Positions 1 to 6,073 of a stretch of DNA of 9,729 nt are shown here, in pieces. How positions within the stretch are numbered: the stretch's first letter is position 1; the number at the start of each line of letters is the position of its first letter. The translations under genes were made by a program, and so were the position numbers. Below the pieces are notes generated by a model. It had not been told where the DNA came from. It did not search any database and saw only the letters and a list, made by a program, of their open reading frames with translations. Source of the DNA: Muribaculaceae bacterium (GTDB lineage Bacteria > Bacteroidota > Bacteroidia > Bacteroidales > Muribaculaceae); contig JAKSMA010000079.1 in NCBI GenBank assembly GCA_024400895.1, positions 1-9,729 on the forward strand. Reading direction: 5' to 3'.

Positions 1-399
1 GACGAATTGGCTGAAATCCTCGACTTGTCGGTCGACAAAATTCAAAGCTCAATGAGCGCTAACGGGAAGTCGCTGTCGATGGACGCACCATTCTCGGAAA
101 AGGACGACAGCAACAGCCTGCTTGACGTGCTTTCGAATGACGACGAGCCGTCAACCGATTCAACTCTTCAAAGAGAAGACCTCTCGAAAGAGATACACCG
201 CTCACTCGCACAACTCACAAGCCGTGAAAAAGGCATTCTCTGTATGGCATTTGGCATTGATGGCCCACAGAAAAGCCTCGAGGAAATTGGCGTCATCTAC
301 GATTTGACCCGCGAACGCGTACGCCAAATCAAGGAACGCGCCATCCGCCGACTTCGCGGAAGCAAAAGTTCGAATTTGGTGCCTTTCATCTGCCAATAG
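1..399 (+). CDS. Sigma-70 family RNA polymerase sigma factor, C-terminal part (5' end outside window)
   Basis: This is the last 132 codons of a primary-type sigma factor, open at the left edge and ending in TAG at 397-399. It contains the end of region 3, then a linker with NSLLDVL, then a complete region 4 whose helix-turn-helix ([20 protein letters not shown]) would contact the -35 region of promoters as part of RNA polymerase holoenzyme. Residue by residue it aligns without large gaps to the RpoD-type protein at 1380-2237 ([40 protein letters not shown]), so the two are paralogues. It differs at the extreme C terminus (SSNLVPFICQ instead of KLLKSYLG) and just before the helix-turn-helix (MAFGIDGPQKS instead of [11 protein letters not shown]). 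The reading frame is intact, so nothing suggests a pseudogene, but the N-terminal regions 1.2 and 2 cannot be judged. It is probably an alternative, RpoD-like group 2 factor; whether it is essential or stress-specific cannot be read here. Confidence 0.9.
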   Translation, partial: DELAEILDLSVDKIQSSMSANGKSLSMDAPFSEKDDSNSLLDVLSNDDEPSTDSTLQREDLSKEIHRSLAQLTSREKGILCMAFGIDGPQKSLEEIGVIYDLTRERVRQIKERAIRRLRGSKSSNLVPFICQ

Positions 400-463
400 C
401 AGAAAGAATTGATGCACAGCACATACTAAACTGCTGATTTTTGAGTTAATAAATATGTGAAGC

Positions 464-507
464 AGGACGATGATACTATGAACACACATTATAGTAATCA
501 CCGTCCT
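464..507 (+). terminator. Long imperfect hairpin after the partial sigma gene, possible terminator or operator
   Basis: The arm AGGACGATGATACTAT (464-479) pairs with ATAGTAATCACCGTCCT (491-507) through 15 base pairs, with one A/C mismatch and one bulged A, around an 11-nt loop. A run of five T begins five bases after the stem (512-516), so it may end transcription of the sigma gene. The offset T-run is not ideal, and a protein-binding site for the next gene is an alternative. Confidence 0.5.
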
Positions 508-541
508 ACACTTTTTATAATTACACGACAGACAAAGAAAT

Positions 542-1306
542 ATGAAGAAATTTCTACTCATCTTATCACTTGCTATCGCGACTAAGACTTTTACATTGGC
601 TGAGCGCATCACGCCGGCGGAAAAAAATATCATAGCAAAAGAGCTCCGCGGCACGAGTAAAACACAGCCTGTGAACGTGTATGAAGCAATTGTCGATGCT
701 AAAGCCTACCTGCGTCCGTCGCTAAAGTCGGCAAGAATTGCAGAACAGACCATCAAAAAAGGCGACACAGTGCTCGAGGAATGTGGTGCTACCTCATTTA
801 GGCCCTATAAAACCAATTGGTATCAATGGGAATGGCGAGCTGATGAATGCTTTTACCTGAAAAAGGATTTCAAAAAAAGCACATACAATTGCATTGACCA
901 AATCGTCACATGCAAGCAAAAGAAATTGGTGTTTGCCAATAAGAACGGTGACCAAATCACCATTTCCCGACTTGATAAAAATGGGCACAAACTCAGAGAT
1001 GCCTATGATGAAAACGGGGATTCTTATGATGGCGACATTTATATTGTGAACCATTTCTCCGACAGCCCCGACATCCTTGAGGTGGCTGATGGCAAAATAT
1101 CACTGTCGGGCATGAGCAGGTGGTTTTCTCGCGACCCAGAAAACCAAGAAGACAAAGAGGGTGTGGTGGTAGACGGAAAGCTCACTTGCGACGGATTCGT
1201 TTTCACTTTCGGTGACCCAGATTTCTATGTGCAACTCAAATATGTGCCATCAAAAAATGCAATACTATCAGGTGGAGATTTGTATTATTTAGTGGAAAGT
1301 GAATAA
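542..1306 (+). CDS. Secreted protein of unknown function, with an SH3-like N-terminal segment
   Basis: The gene encodes 254 aa that I do not recognise as a named family. Residues 1-20 form a signal peptide (MKKF followed by a hydrophobic core, likely cleaved after TLA), and there is no lipobox, so a periplasmic or secreted soluble protein is expected. Residues about 45-110 (YEAIVDAKAYLRPS, IKKGDTVLEE, WYQWEW, CFYLKKDF) have the rhythm of a bacterial SH3-like domain: a variable 'YLRPS...' strand, a 'KGD' turn and a Trp-rich strand. This is a weak, motif-level impression only. The remainder (about 115-254) is polar and beta-rich, with an acidic segment DENGDSYDGD near 156-165 and a YVQLKYVPS strand near 229-237. 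There are five cysteines (81, 103, 117, 124, 216), which could form disulphides after export. It starts at the only sensible ATG and lies between two sigma-factor genes, separated from the first by a hairpin. No TAnnTTTG promoter is evident just upstream. Confidence 0.75.
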   Translation: MKKFLLILSLAIATKTFTLAERITPAEKNIIAKELRGTSKTQPVNVYEAIVDAKAYLRPSLKSARIAEQTIKKGDTVLEECGATSFRPYKTNWYQWEWRADECFYLKKDFKKSTYNCIDQIVTCKQKKLVFANKNGDQITISRLDKNGHKLRDAYDENGDSYDGDIYIVNHFSDSPDILEVADGKISLSGMSRWFSRDPENQEDKEGVVVDGKLTCDGFVFTFGDPDFYVQLKYVPSKNAILSGGDLYYLVESE

Positions 1307-1345
1307 TATTTAGGCTTTGTGCCTTATAATATAAATATTTTTTTG

Positions 1346-1353
1346 TAACTTTG
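1346..1353 (+). promoter_or_regulatory. Bacteroidetes -7 promoter element upstream of rpoD
   Basis: TAACTTTG matches the TAnnTTTG consensus, 26 bases before the ATG at 1380. Transcription would begin near 1359, leaving a short A-rich leader. No TTTG stands at the usual distance upstream; the nearest (1316-1319) is 26 bases away, so the -33 element is weak or absent. Confidence 0.6.
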
Positions 1354-1379
1354 CAAGCTCAAAACTCTATTTTCAATAA

Positions 1380-2237
1380 ATGAGACAACTTAAGATTACA
1401 AAGTCGATCACCAATCGCGAGAGCGCTTCTCTTGATAAGTACTTGCAGGAAATTGGCCGCAAGGACCTTATCACCGTAGACGAAGAAGTGGAACTCGCTC
1501 AAAAGATTAAACAAGGTGATCAGGCAGCCCTCGACAAACTTGTAAGCGCGAATCTCCGATTTGTAGTATCTGTGGCAAAACAGTATCAAAACCAAGGATT
1601 GAGTCTTCCCGACTTGATCGACGAAGGTAATCTCGGCCTCATCAAGGCAGCCCAGAAATTCGATGAAACTCGCGGCTTCAAGTTCATCTCTTACGCTGTA
1701 TGGTGGATTCGTCAATCCATTCTCCAAGCATTGGCAGAGCAATCGCGCATCGTGCGTCTTCCTCTCAACCAGGTGGGTTCGCTCAACAAGATTGGTAAGG
1801 CACTTCAACGTTTCGAGCAAGATAACGAACGCCGTCCTTCACCAGCAGAATTGGCTGAGCAACTCGACGTGCCCGTTGAAAAGATTGCCGACACAATGAA
1901 GGTTTCAGGCCGCCACGTATCGGTCGACGCTCCATTCGTTGATGGTGAAGACAACAGTCTGCTCGACGTGCTTCCTAACGAAGATTCTCCAATGGCCGAC
2001 TCTTCACTTAACCAAGAATCACTTTCTAAGGAAGTGAATCGCGCCCTTGAACAACTGAATCCTCGCGAACGCGACATTTTGAAGATGTTCTTCGGTATTG
2101 GTTGCCAAGAAATGACGCTTGAAGAAATTGGCGCTAAGTTCGACCTCACTCGCGAACGCGTACGCCAAATCAAGGAGAAGGCTATCCGCCGTCTTAAAGG
2201 CCAAAAGAGTAAACTTCTTAAGTCATATTTGGGATAA
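1380..2237 (+). CDS. rpoD: Primary sigma factor RpoD/SigA (group 1 type, short Bacteroidetes form)
   Basis: This 285-aa protein directs RNA polymerase to housekeeping promoters. Region 1.2 occupies about residues 15-45 ([20 protein letters not shown]). Region 2 spans about 50-125 and includes the core-binding segment ([19 protein letters not shown]) and the aromatic melting and -10 recognition helix ([15 protein letters not shown]). Region 3 lies at about 128-205. Region 4 lies at about 215-278, with the helix-turn-helix [20 protein letters not shown]. There is no region 1.1, as is normal for the roughly 286-aa Bacteroidetes RpoD, whose partner promoter has the TAnnTTTG/TTTG architecture seen several times in this window. 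It follows its own -7 element and is closed by a strong terminator, so it is probably monocistronic. A paralogue ends about 1 kb upstream at 399. Assignment to the primary sigma factor rests on its near-canonical sequence; the only doubt is which of the two copies is the major one. Confidence 0.95.
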   Translation: MRQLKITKSITNRESASLDKYLQEIGRKDLITVDEEVELAQKIKQGDQAALDKLVSANLRFVVSVAKQYQNQGLSLPDLIDEGNLGLIKAAQKFDETRGFKFISYAVWWIRQSILQALAEQSRIVRLPLNQVGSLNKIGKALQRFEQDNERRPSPAELAEQLDVPVEKIADTMKVSGRHVSVDAPFVDGEDNSLLDVLPNEDSPMADSSLNQESLSKEVNRALEQLNPRERDILKMFFGIGCQEMTLEEIGAKFDLTRERVRQIKEKAIRRLKGQKSKLLKSYLG

Positions 2238-2262
2238 CCCGTTCCAAAAATCAAAGATTTAC

Positions 2263-2298
2263 ACGCTCTGGAAGATTTTCTTCTGGAGCGTTTTTTTT
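2263..2298 (+). terminator. Rho-independent terminator of rpoD
   Basis: ACGCTCTGGAAG (2263-2274) pairs over 12 positions, two of them G-T wobbles, with CTTCTGGAGCGT (2280-2291). The loop is five bases and is followed directly by a run of eight T (2291-2298). It lies 25 bases after the stop codon. Confidence 0.93.
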
Positions 2299-2317
2299 AC
2301 TATACCACCAAAAGAAA

Positions 2318-2348
2318 TGCCGACGAAGCTAAATTGCAATCGTCGGCA
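2318..2348. terminator. Second hairpin in the convergent rpoD/phosphatase gap, probably terminating the minus-strand gene
   Basis: TGCCGACGA (2318-2326) and TCGTCGGCA (2340-2348) form a perfect nine-pair stem with a 13-base loop. Read on the minus strand it is followed by TTTCTTTT, and on the plus strand by CTTTT, so it can act both ways. It lies 29 bases past the stop of the phosphatase gene, and is distinct from the rpoD terminator beside it. Confidence 0.75.
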
Positions 2349-2377
2349 CTTTTATCTTACTTAAGATTTTGACGGAA

Positions 2378-3442
2378 TTATTCCTTGGTTACCTTCTCGC
2401 CGTAAATGGTTTTGAAATCATCTTTCATTGAAATGGTTACCCAGTTTTTCTCATCGCACGAAGCTTTCATCTTCGCTGCCTTAGCAGGATTGCCATATTC
2501 ACGCACCACATCATCGGCAAGCACGCAGAATGCCATACTTGGATAGCGGTTCTTCACTACAGAATATTCAAACATGCTGAAGTCGCCCGACGAATTACCG
2601 AAAGCCAAAATTGGCTTGATGCCGATTTCGCGTATGATAGCGCTCACCTTGTTCATCTTCAAGTTTTTCACATACATTGCACCACGAACCACATCGTCGG
2701 TTGGCTTGAAAGAATAGTCCCACCCTTCTTTTTCGCCTTGGGTAGTGGCGTAGGTGTAGATGTCGGAGCCAATAATATGGTTTCGGCCAAATGCCATAGC
2801 CCCTTCTGCGTAAACGCGAGTAACTTGGCGTTCACTACCAGAAATTACATAGGTGGTAAATCCGTTTGCAGCAAGATAGCCAACCACTTCTGCCATTGGA
2901 AGATAGATAGCTTCGCCCCACTGCAGATTTTTCATGCCTTCCACTGGAGCCTTCATAAAATCGAGCACATAGTTGCGATACTGTTCCGGAGTCATTCCTG
3001 CAAACACTTCATTTTGTGCAATAGCCTCGGTCCACATCATATCGCCAGGCACCGAACGCGCATACACAGCTTTCTTGATGACTTCGGCAGTGGCAAGTTG
3101 TTCTTTCGTGGGTTTGAAAGTAGGGTCATCAAACACGCGGTGCAAATACATCATCCATTCAAAATACGAAGGAGCGGTTTCGCACACGAGGGTGCCGTCG
3201 AGGTCAAACACAGCCACACGATCGGACTGAGGCACGAATCCGTCGCTTGAAGGATTGGTAACATTTTCCACAAAACTTTTGAGTTTAGCCAATGGCACAC
3301 TACCCTCTGACCAATAACTGAACTTGCCTTCAACGCCTACATTTTGCCCAATTTTTGCGATTTCATCGCGCGTTTCGGCCACCATCACAGATGGAAGAGC
3401 AAGGGCAACAATACTTACTAGTGATAATATTTTCTTTTTCAT
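2378..3442 (-). CDS. Exported HAD-superfamily phosphatase
   Basis: This 354-aa protein belongs to the haloacid dehalogenase superfamily of phosphohydrolases, which use an aspartyl-phosphate intermediate and Mg2+. Motif I is FDLDGT (nucleophile Asp80, acid/base Asp82), motif II is the Ser201 in VISGS, and the metal-binding motif IV is GNSSGD with Asp287. The insertion between motif I and motif II (about 85-195, helical, with WMMYLHRVF and EQYRNYVLDFM) is a C1-type cap. Residues 1-22 form a signal peptide (MKKKI, hydrophobic core, cleavage after MVA), so the enzyme acts in the periplasm, where it probably releases phosphate from small molecules; the substrate is not deducible. The start at 3442 is chosen because the signal peptide begins there, and because the longer frame to 3520 runs through the predicted promoter and a leader hairpin. 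It is related in layout to phosphoserine-phosphatase-like HAD enzymes. The 138-base gap behind the reverse transcriptase, plus an own promoter, argues against an obligate operon. Confidence 0.88.
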   Translation of the reverse strand: MKKKILSLVSIVALALPSVMVAETRDEIAKIGQNVGVEGKFSYWSEGSVPLAKLKSFVENVTNPSSDGFVPQSDRVAVFDLDGTLVCETAPSYFEWMMYLHRVFDDPTFKPTKEQLATAEVIKKAVYARSVPGDMMWTEAIAQNEVFAGMTPEQYRNYVLDFMKAPVEGMKNLQWGEAIYLPMAEVVGYLAANGFTTYVISGSERQVTRVYAEGAMAFGRNHIIGSDIYTYATTQGEKEGWDYSFKPTDDVVRGAMYVKNLKMNKVSAIIREIGIKPILAFGNSSGDFSMFEYSVVKNRYPSMAFCVLADDVVREYGNPAKAAKMKASCDEKNWVTISMKDDFKTIYGEKVTKE

Positions 3443-3464
3443 AATCGTAAAAGTTTTCAAGCAA

Positions 3465-3499
3465 AAGCCAGAGTGCCACAAGATGTAGCGCTCTGGCTT
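3465..3499 (-). promoter_or_regulatory. Stable hairpin in the 5' leader of the HAD phosphatase gene
   Basis: On the minus strand AAGCCAGAGCGC pairs with GCACTCTGGCTT over 12 positions, one a G-T wobble, around an 11-base loop. It lies between the predicted start of transcription (near 3510) and the ATG at 3442, and is followed by TTTTGC. It may protect the mRNA, attenuate it, or terminate read-through from the reverse transcriptase gene. Confidence 0.6.
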
Positions 3500-3517
3500 A
3501 AATATCTTTTGACAAGA

Positions 3518-3525
3518 CAAATTTA
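3518..3525 (-). promoter_or_regulatory. Promoter -7 element for the HAD phosphatase gene
   Basis: On the minus strand the sequence is TAAATTTG, a full match to TAnnTTTG, 75 bases before the chosen start codon. A TTTG at the -33 distance is not clear. The position supports the 3442 start over the longer frame. Confidence 0.6.
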
Positions 3526-3580
3526 CAAATTATTCTTCATTTATCACCCGACGACACGAAGTTTTCTGGGTTAAAACGCT

Positions 3581-5266
3581 TTACTCGCCTTCTTCCGGTT
3601 CCACATCCGAATCGTAGGTGTAACGCTCCACAAACTCAATCACAGGTGTAAGCTTCTTGAGTTTCTCACGGTCGGCAACTGTTTCGATAGGGAACCCTTC
3701 GGTGAGTTGTGGCATAAGCCAAGAGTTGTTCCACACATCCACGTCTTTCCCCGATACCAATTGGCAGAGACGCATCGAATAAGGCGCCACGCCTTGAATA
3801 CGCTCCACTTGATAGGTGATATGCTGCAGCCAGAGCTGAGTATAGTTAGAATTAGGCAATTTCCTGAGTTTTCTTACCACACTCATAAAAATGTCCCATT
3901 TTTCCACCTCATCTTTCAAGGAATTCACCATTCGGCTAATCACACGAAGAGCATAGGGAACAGACGACACATTTTCAACTGCAATTTGTGTGGCTATCGC
4001 TGCAAGCGCACGGACGCTTTCCACGATTCTGCCCGGGCGCTCAATGTATCTTGGTTCAGGGGCTTTTTCCTGCTTTTCTTCTTCCGGCTCATCATTCGAT
4101 TCATTGTTGGCATCACGAAAAAGCCCCCCCAGATTCACACCTGTCGGCCATAACGTGCATTCCACCATATGAGGCTTCAGTGTTTCGATAACCCGCTTGT
4201 CGAAATCATTGAGCAACACTTTCAGATAGCCACAGTTAGGATGACGACGAGAGAACATCAGAATGTAGAGCAAATGCTTCTCTAAGCCACGGAACGCACA
4301 CCAGTCTTTATTAACAATGGGCGTGTTGTAGATATAATCCAGCTTCTCCGGTTTGATGGAATCGGTGATGATGGAATCGCTCATCTTCGTTTTTTTGCTA
4401 TTCATTCGGAAATTGAGCGATTCGAGCACTTCCTGAAGTCGGTAAGAAATACGCTCCAATTGATCCTTGTCGTTACAGAACACACGATAGTCGTCGCGAT
4501 AGCGCAGAATCCTATAGTCTGCAGTGATATCCGTATCGGCTTCTATCGCTTCATACAGCAGTAAATCGGAATAGCCCAACACGACTTCAGCCACAAAATC
4601 AAACACCGCGCTTCCTTGCGGAATACCGATATTATGGCCCTTCTGCATCACACTGAGAAGGGTTTTGATATTGGAAGCCAACGTTTTGTTGCTGTCGGTT
4701 TCAGACTTTGTACCCTTCAGCGACAGAGCCCAGTCGATGGATTGGGGAATAATAGTGCCGTAGCAGTTGGTGATATCGGTCACGAACATGTAGCGATAGT
4801 CGAGCGACAATTCCACCGACTTGCACTCCATATTGCGCCACCAGTTCAGCACCGTGACGCCGTTGAAAAACTCTTCCTTTCCTCTTACCACCAGCGGAAT
4901 AGAGCAAGCCTCAATATTGGGCACTCGATACTTGGAGAAACAATTTTTGACGGCATCCCAGTTGGTCGACAGCTCTCTGACCAGAAAATAATACAGGTAG
5001 GGATTGGCAAGCATGAGCGGGCGCACGGCGTAATGCCCATCTTTGTTGAGCAAAATGTCGAGATTCACGTCGGCCACTTGAGCTGGGTTTTGAGTGATAC
5101 ACTCCTCATAGGGCTTGTCAGCGACAGTGTCTTTCACATACTGGAGGATTGCGTCAAAATTGTAATACTCAGGTAGTTCAAAACCATGGTACTGGCGAGA
5201 TTCAAGGAAATACTTTAAAACTTCATCACTTTTTAGAGAAATAATCGTTTGAGTTGTGTCAGTCAT
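3581..5266 (-). CDS. Free-standing reverse transcriptase of the UG/Abi (defence-associated, DRT-like) kind
   Basis: This 561-aa protein has the palm of a reverse transcriptase. Motif A is FVTDITNCYGTI (catalytic Asp164), motif B is GIPQGSAVFDF (214-224), and motif C is RYRDDYRVF (the YxDD box at 256-259, catalytic Asp258 and Asp259), followed by a motif D-like lysine segment (KKTKM, near 291-295). It lacks the group II intron maturase, HNH endonuclease and retron hallmarks. Instead it has a 200-residue mostly helical C-terminal extension (about 360-561), with a highly acidic linker near 387-406 and an acidic end (DSDVEPEEGE). Free-standing enzymes with an N-terminal helical segment (LPEYYNFDAIL), the DITNCYG/RYRDD signature and a helical C-terminal domain belong to the UG/Abi-type reverse transcriptases, many of which are anti-phage systems that copy an RNA or make DNA without template. 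Which UG group this belongs to I cannot say. The ATG at 5266 is preferred over the frame opening at 5398, because the predicted promoter lies at 5347-5354 and the extra 44 residues resemble no reverse transcriptase start. Codon use is not visibly foreign. Confidence 0.9.
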   Translation of the reverse strand: MTDTTQTIISLKSDEVLKYFLESRQYHGFELPEYYNFDAILQYVKDTVADKPYEECITQNPAQVADVNLDILLNKDGHYAVRPLMLANPYLYYFLVRELSTNWDAVKNCFSKYRVPNIEACSIPLVVRGKEEFFNGVTVLNWWRNMECKSVELSLDYRYMFVTDITNCYGTIIPQSIDWALSLKGTKSETDSNKTLASNIKTLLSVMQKGHNIGIPQGSAVFDFVAEVVLGYSDLLLYEAIEADTDITADYRILRYRDDYRVFCNDKDQLERISYRLQEVLESLNFRMNSKKTKMSDSIITDSIKPEKLDYIYNTPIVNKDWCAFRGLEKHLLYILMFSRRHPNCGYLKVLLNDFDKRVIETLKPHMVECTLWPTGVNLGGLFRDANNESNDEPEEEKQEKAPEPRYIERPGRIVESVRALAAIATQIAVENVSSVPYALRVISRMVNSLKDEVEKWDIFMSVVRKLRKLPNSNYTQLWLQHITYQVERIQGVAPYSMRLCQLVSGKDVDVWNNSWLMPQLTEGFPIETVADREKLKKLTPVIEFVERYTYDSDVEPEEGE

Positions 5267-5336
5267 TTGTTGTATAAAGGTTAAAAAATACGAAGGCAAT
5301 ATGCCATGTTTCGTGGTATATGATTGCAAAAAGCAT
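5259..5336 (-). CDS. Possible 25-residue upstream ORF overlapping the reverse transcriptase start
   Basis: An ATG at 5336, a few bases after the predicted transcription start, opens a hydrophobic 25-codon frame (MLFAIIYHETW...YTTND). Its TGA stop (5261-5259) lies just past the reverse transcriptase ATG (5266-5264), so the two overlap by eight bases in different frames. That geometry would allow translational coupling. There is no clear ribosome binding site and the peptide is unrecognised, so it may be chance. Confidence 0.25.
   Translation of the reverse strand: MLFAIIYHETWHIAFVFFNLYTTND
5296..5327 (-). ncRNA. Hairpin-rich leader upstream of the reverse transcriptase (candidate structured RNA)
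   Basis: GCAATATGCCA (5296-5306) pairs with TGGTAT and ATTGC (5314-5319 and 5323-5327) through 11 pairs, with a three-base bulge and a seven-base loop. It lies in the 5' leader about 30 bases before the start codon. Some defence reverse transcriptases, such as DRT2 and DRT9, use an RNA encoded next to the gene as template or partner. This location would suit one, but the structure alone does not prove it, and the hairpin could equally be an ordinary leader element. Confidence 0.3.
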
Positions 5337-5346
5337 GCCAGAAAAG

Positions 5347-5381
5347 CAAACATATTTATGAAAAGAACAATTCTGTGCAAA
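5347..5381 (-). promoter_or_regulatory. Predicted promoter of the reverse transcriptase gene
   Basis: On the minus strand TATGTTTG (5354-5347) fits TAnnTTTG, with TTTG (5381-5378) 23 bases upstream, slightly longer than usual. Transcription would start near 5340, giving a leader of about 75 bases. A six-pair inverted repeat TGTGCA/TGCACA (5374-5379 and 5390-5395) overlaps the -33 element and could bind a regulator. Confidence 0.5.
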
Positions 5382-5384
5382 AAA

Positions 5385-5416
5385 ATTGCTGCACACACAA
5401 TTTATCACTAAATTTG
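5385..5416 (+). promoter_or_regulatory. Predicted promoter of the rhodanese lipoprotein gene
   Basis: TAAATTTG (5409-5416) fully matches the -7 consensus, with ATTG (5385-5388, one change from TTTG) 20 bases upstream. Transcription would begin near 5423, about 40 bases before the ATG. Its -33 element lies only four bases from that of the divergent reverse transcriptase promoter, so the two may compete. Confidence 0.6.
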
Positions 5417-5463
5417 AGAACCAAAAGTGACAAGGCTGCAAAATGCCTGAAAAAAATTGATAA

Positions 5464-5862
5464 ATGATGAAAAATAAGATTATTATGGGATTATTCTCTG
5501 CGATACTCGCTTTGGCTGGATGCAAGGCTTCTGCGGGCGACAAGGCTTTTGAATCGGTAGATGTGACAAAATTTGTGGAAGTGATTAGCGACAGCACTGT
5601 CACCCGCCTCGACGTACGCACTGCTGAAGAATACGCTGAGGGACACATTGAAGGTGCACTCAACATCGATGTGCTTGCCGACGGATTTGAGCAAAAAGCA
5701 GAACAGGCACTTGCCAAAGACAAGACCGTGGCTCTCTACTGCCGCAGCGGACGACGCAGCAAGAAAGCTGCCGACATCCTGAGCAGCAAAGGCTATCAAG
5801 TGGTGGAACTCAACACCGGTTACCAAGGCTGGACTGGCACCGGACAACCCGTGGTGAAATAA
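5464..5862 (+). CDS. Rhodanese-domain lipoprotein
   Basis: This 132-aa protein is a single rhodanese (thiosulphate:cyanide sulphurtransferase-type) domain behind a lipoprotein signal. Residues 1-19 are a short charged start and hydrophobic stretch ending in the lipobox LAGC, so Cys20 would be lipidated and the protein anchored in a membrane. The following KASAGDK has no acidic surface-export signal, which favours the periplasmic face. The domain shows RLDVRTAEEYAEGHIEGALNID (49-70), typical of the CH2A and substrate-side region, and the active-site loop YCRSGRRS with the catalytic Cys93 (persulphide carrier), then AADILSSKGYQVVELNTGYQGW. The six-residue loop after Cys93 fits sulphur-transferring rather than phosphatase-like (Cdc25) members. 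Its acceptor is unknown; redox or sulphur-relay roles in the envelope are plausible. An ATG at 5464 directly followed by a second ATG leaves the start ambiguous by one codon. It looks monocistronic; nothing ties it to the divergent reverse transcriptase beyond the shared intergenic region. Confidence 0.93.
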   Translation: MMKNKIIMGLFSAILALAGCKASAGDKAFESVDVTKFVEVISDSTVTRLDVRTAEEYAEGHIEGALNIDVLADGFEQKAEQALAKDKTVALYCRSGRRSKKAADILSSKGYQVVELNTGYQGWTGTGQPVVK

Positions 5863-5918
5863 TTCCTGGGGGTATTCTTGCACTACAATGTCAACACACC
5901 CATAATTATATAAACGTA

Positions 5919-5940
5919 GCATTTTCGTTTCGAAAATTGC
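5919..5940. repeat. Small hairpin in the rhodanese/cimA gap
   Basis: GCATTTTCG and CGAAAATTGC form nine pairs with one bulged base around a TTT loop, 57 bases after the rhodanese stop. No T-run follows, so it is a poor terminator. The rest of the 211-base gap holds A- and GT-rich sequence, including two copies of an A-run followed by GGTGG (5988-5999 and 6006-6018), and the next promoter. Nothing else was found there. Confidence 0.4.
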
Positions 5941-6021
5941 CATAAAACAGTTCAGTGCCTTCACAAACAAGCAGCTAACAACCCTACAAAAAACGGTGGA
6001 TTCCTAAAAAAATGGTGGTTT

Positions 6022-6054
6022 TTTGGTGTGGTTTGCTGATTTTTGGTAACTTTG
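6022..6054 (+). promoter_or_regulatory. Promoter of the citramalate synthase gene
   Basis: TTTG (6022-6025), a 21-base spacer and TAACTTTG (6047-6054) form the best two-part Bacteroidetes promoter in the window. The start of transcription would fall near 6060, leaving a leader of about 14 bases before the ATG at 6074. There is thus no room for a leader-peptide attenuator or T-box. Confidence 0.75.
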
Positions 6055-6073
6055 CGAACAGATTTAGATTTAA

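Noticed and set aside
3443..3520. Longer start for the HAD phosphatase
   Set aside because: It would put 26 residues ahead of a perfect signal peptide and overlaps the -7 element and leader hairpin.
4616..5176. 186-codon open frame antisense to the reverse transcriptase
   Set aside because: It lies entirely inside a gene with clear catalytic motifs and shows no recognisable domain, only a shadow composition.
5267..5398. In-frame hydrophobic extension of the reverse transcriptase to an ATG at 5398
   Set aside because: It runs through the predicted promoter and resembles a chance membrane segment; a reverse transcriptase would not be expected to carry it.
5491..5970. 159-codon open frame antisense to the rhodanese gene
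   Set aside because: The plus strand holds an intact lipoprotein with a catalytic CRSGRR loop; the antisense frame has no motif or start signal.
5988..6018. Two copies of an A-run followed by GGTGG before the cimA promoter
   Set aside because: Only two low-complexity copies; too little to call a repeat array or binding site.
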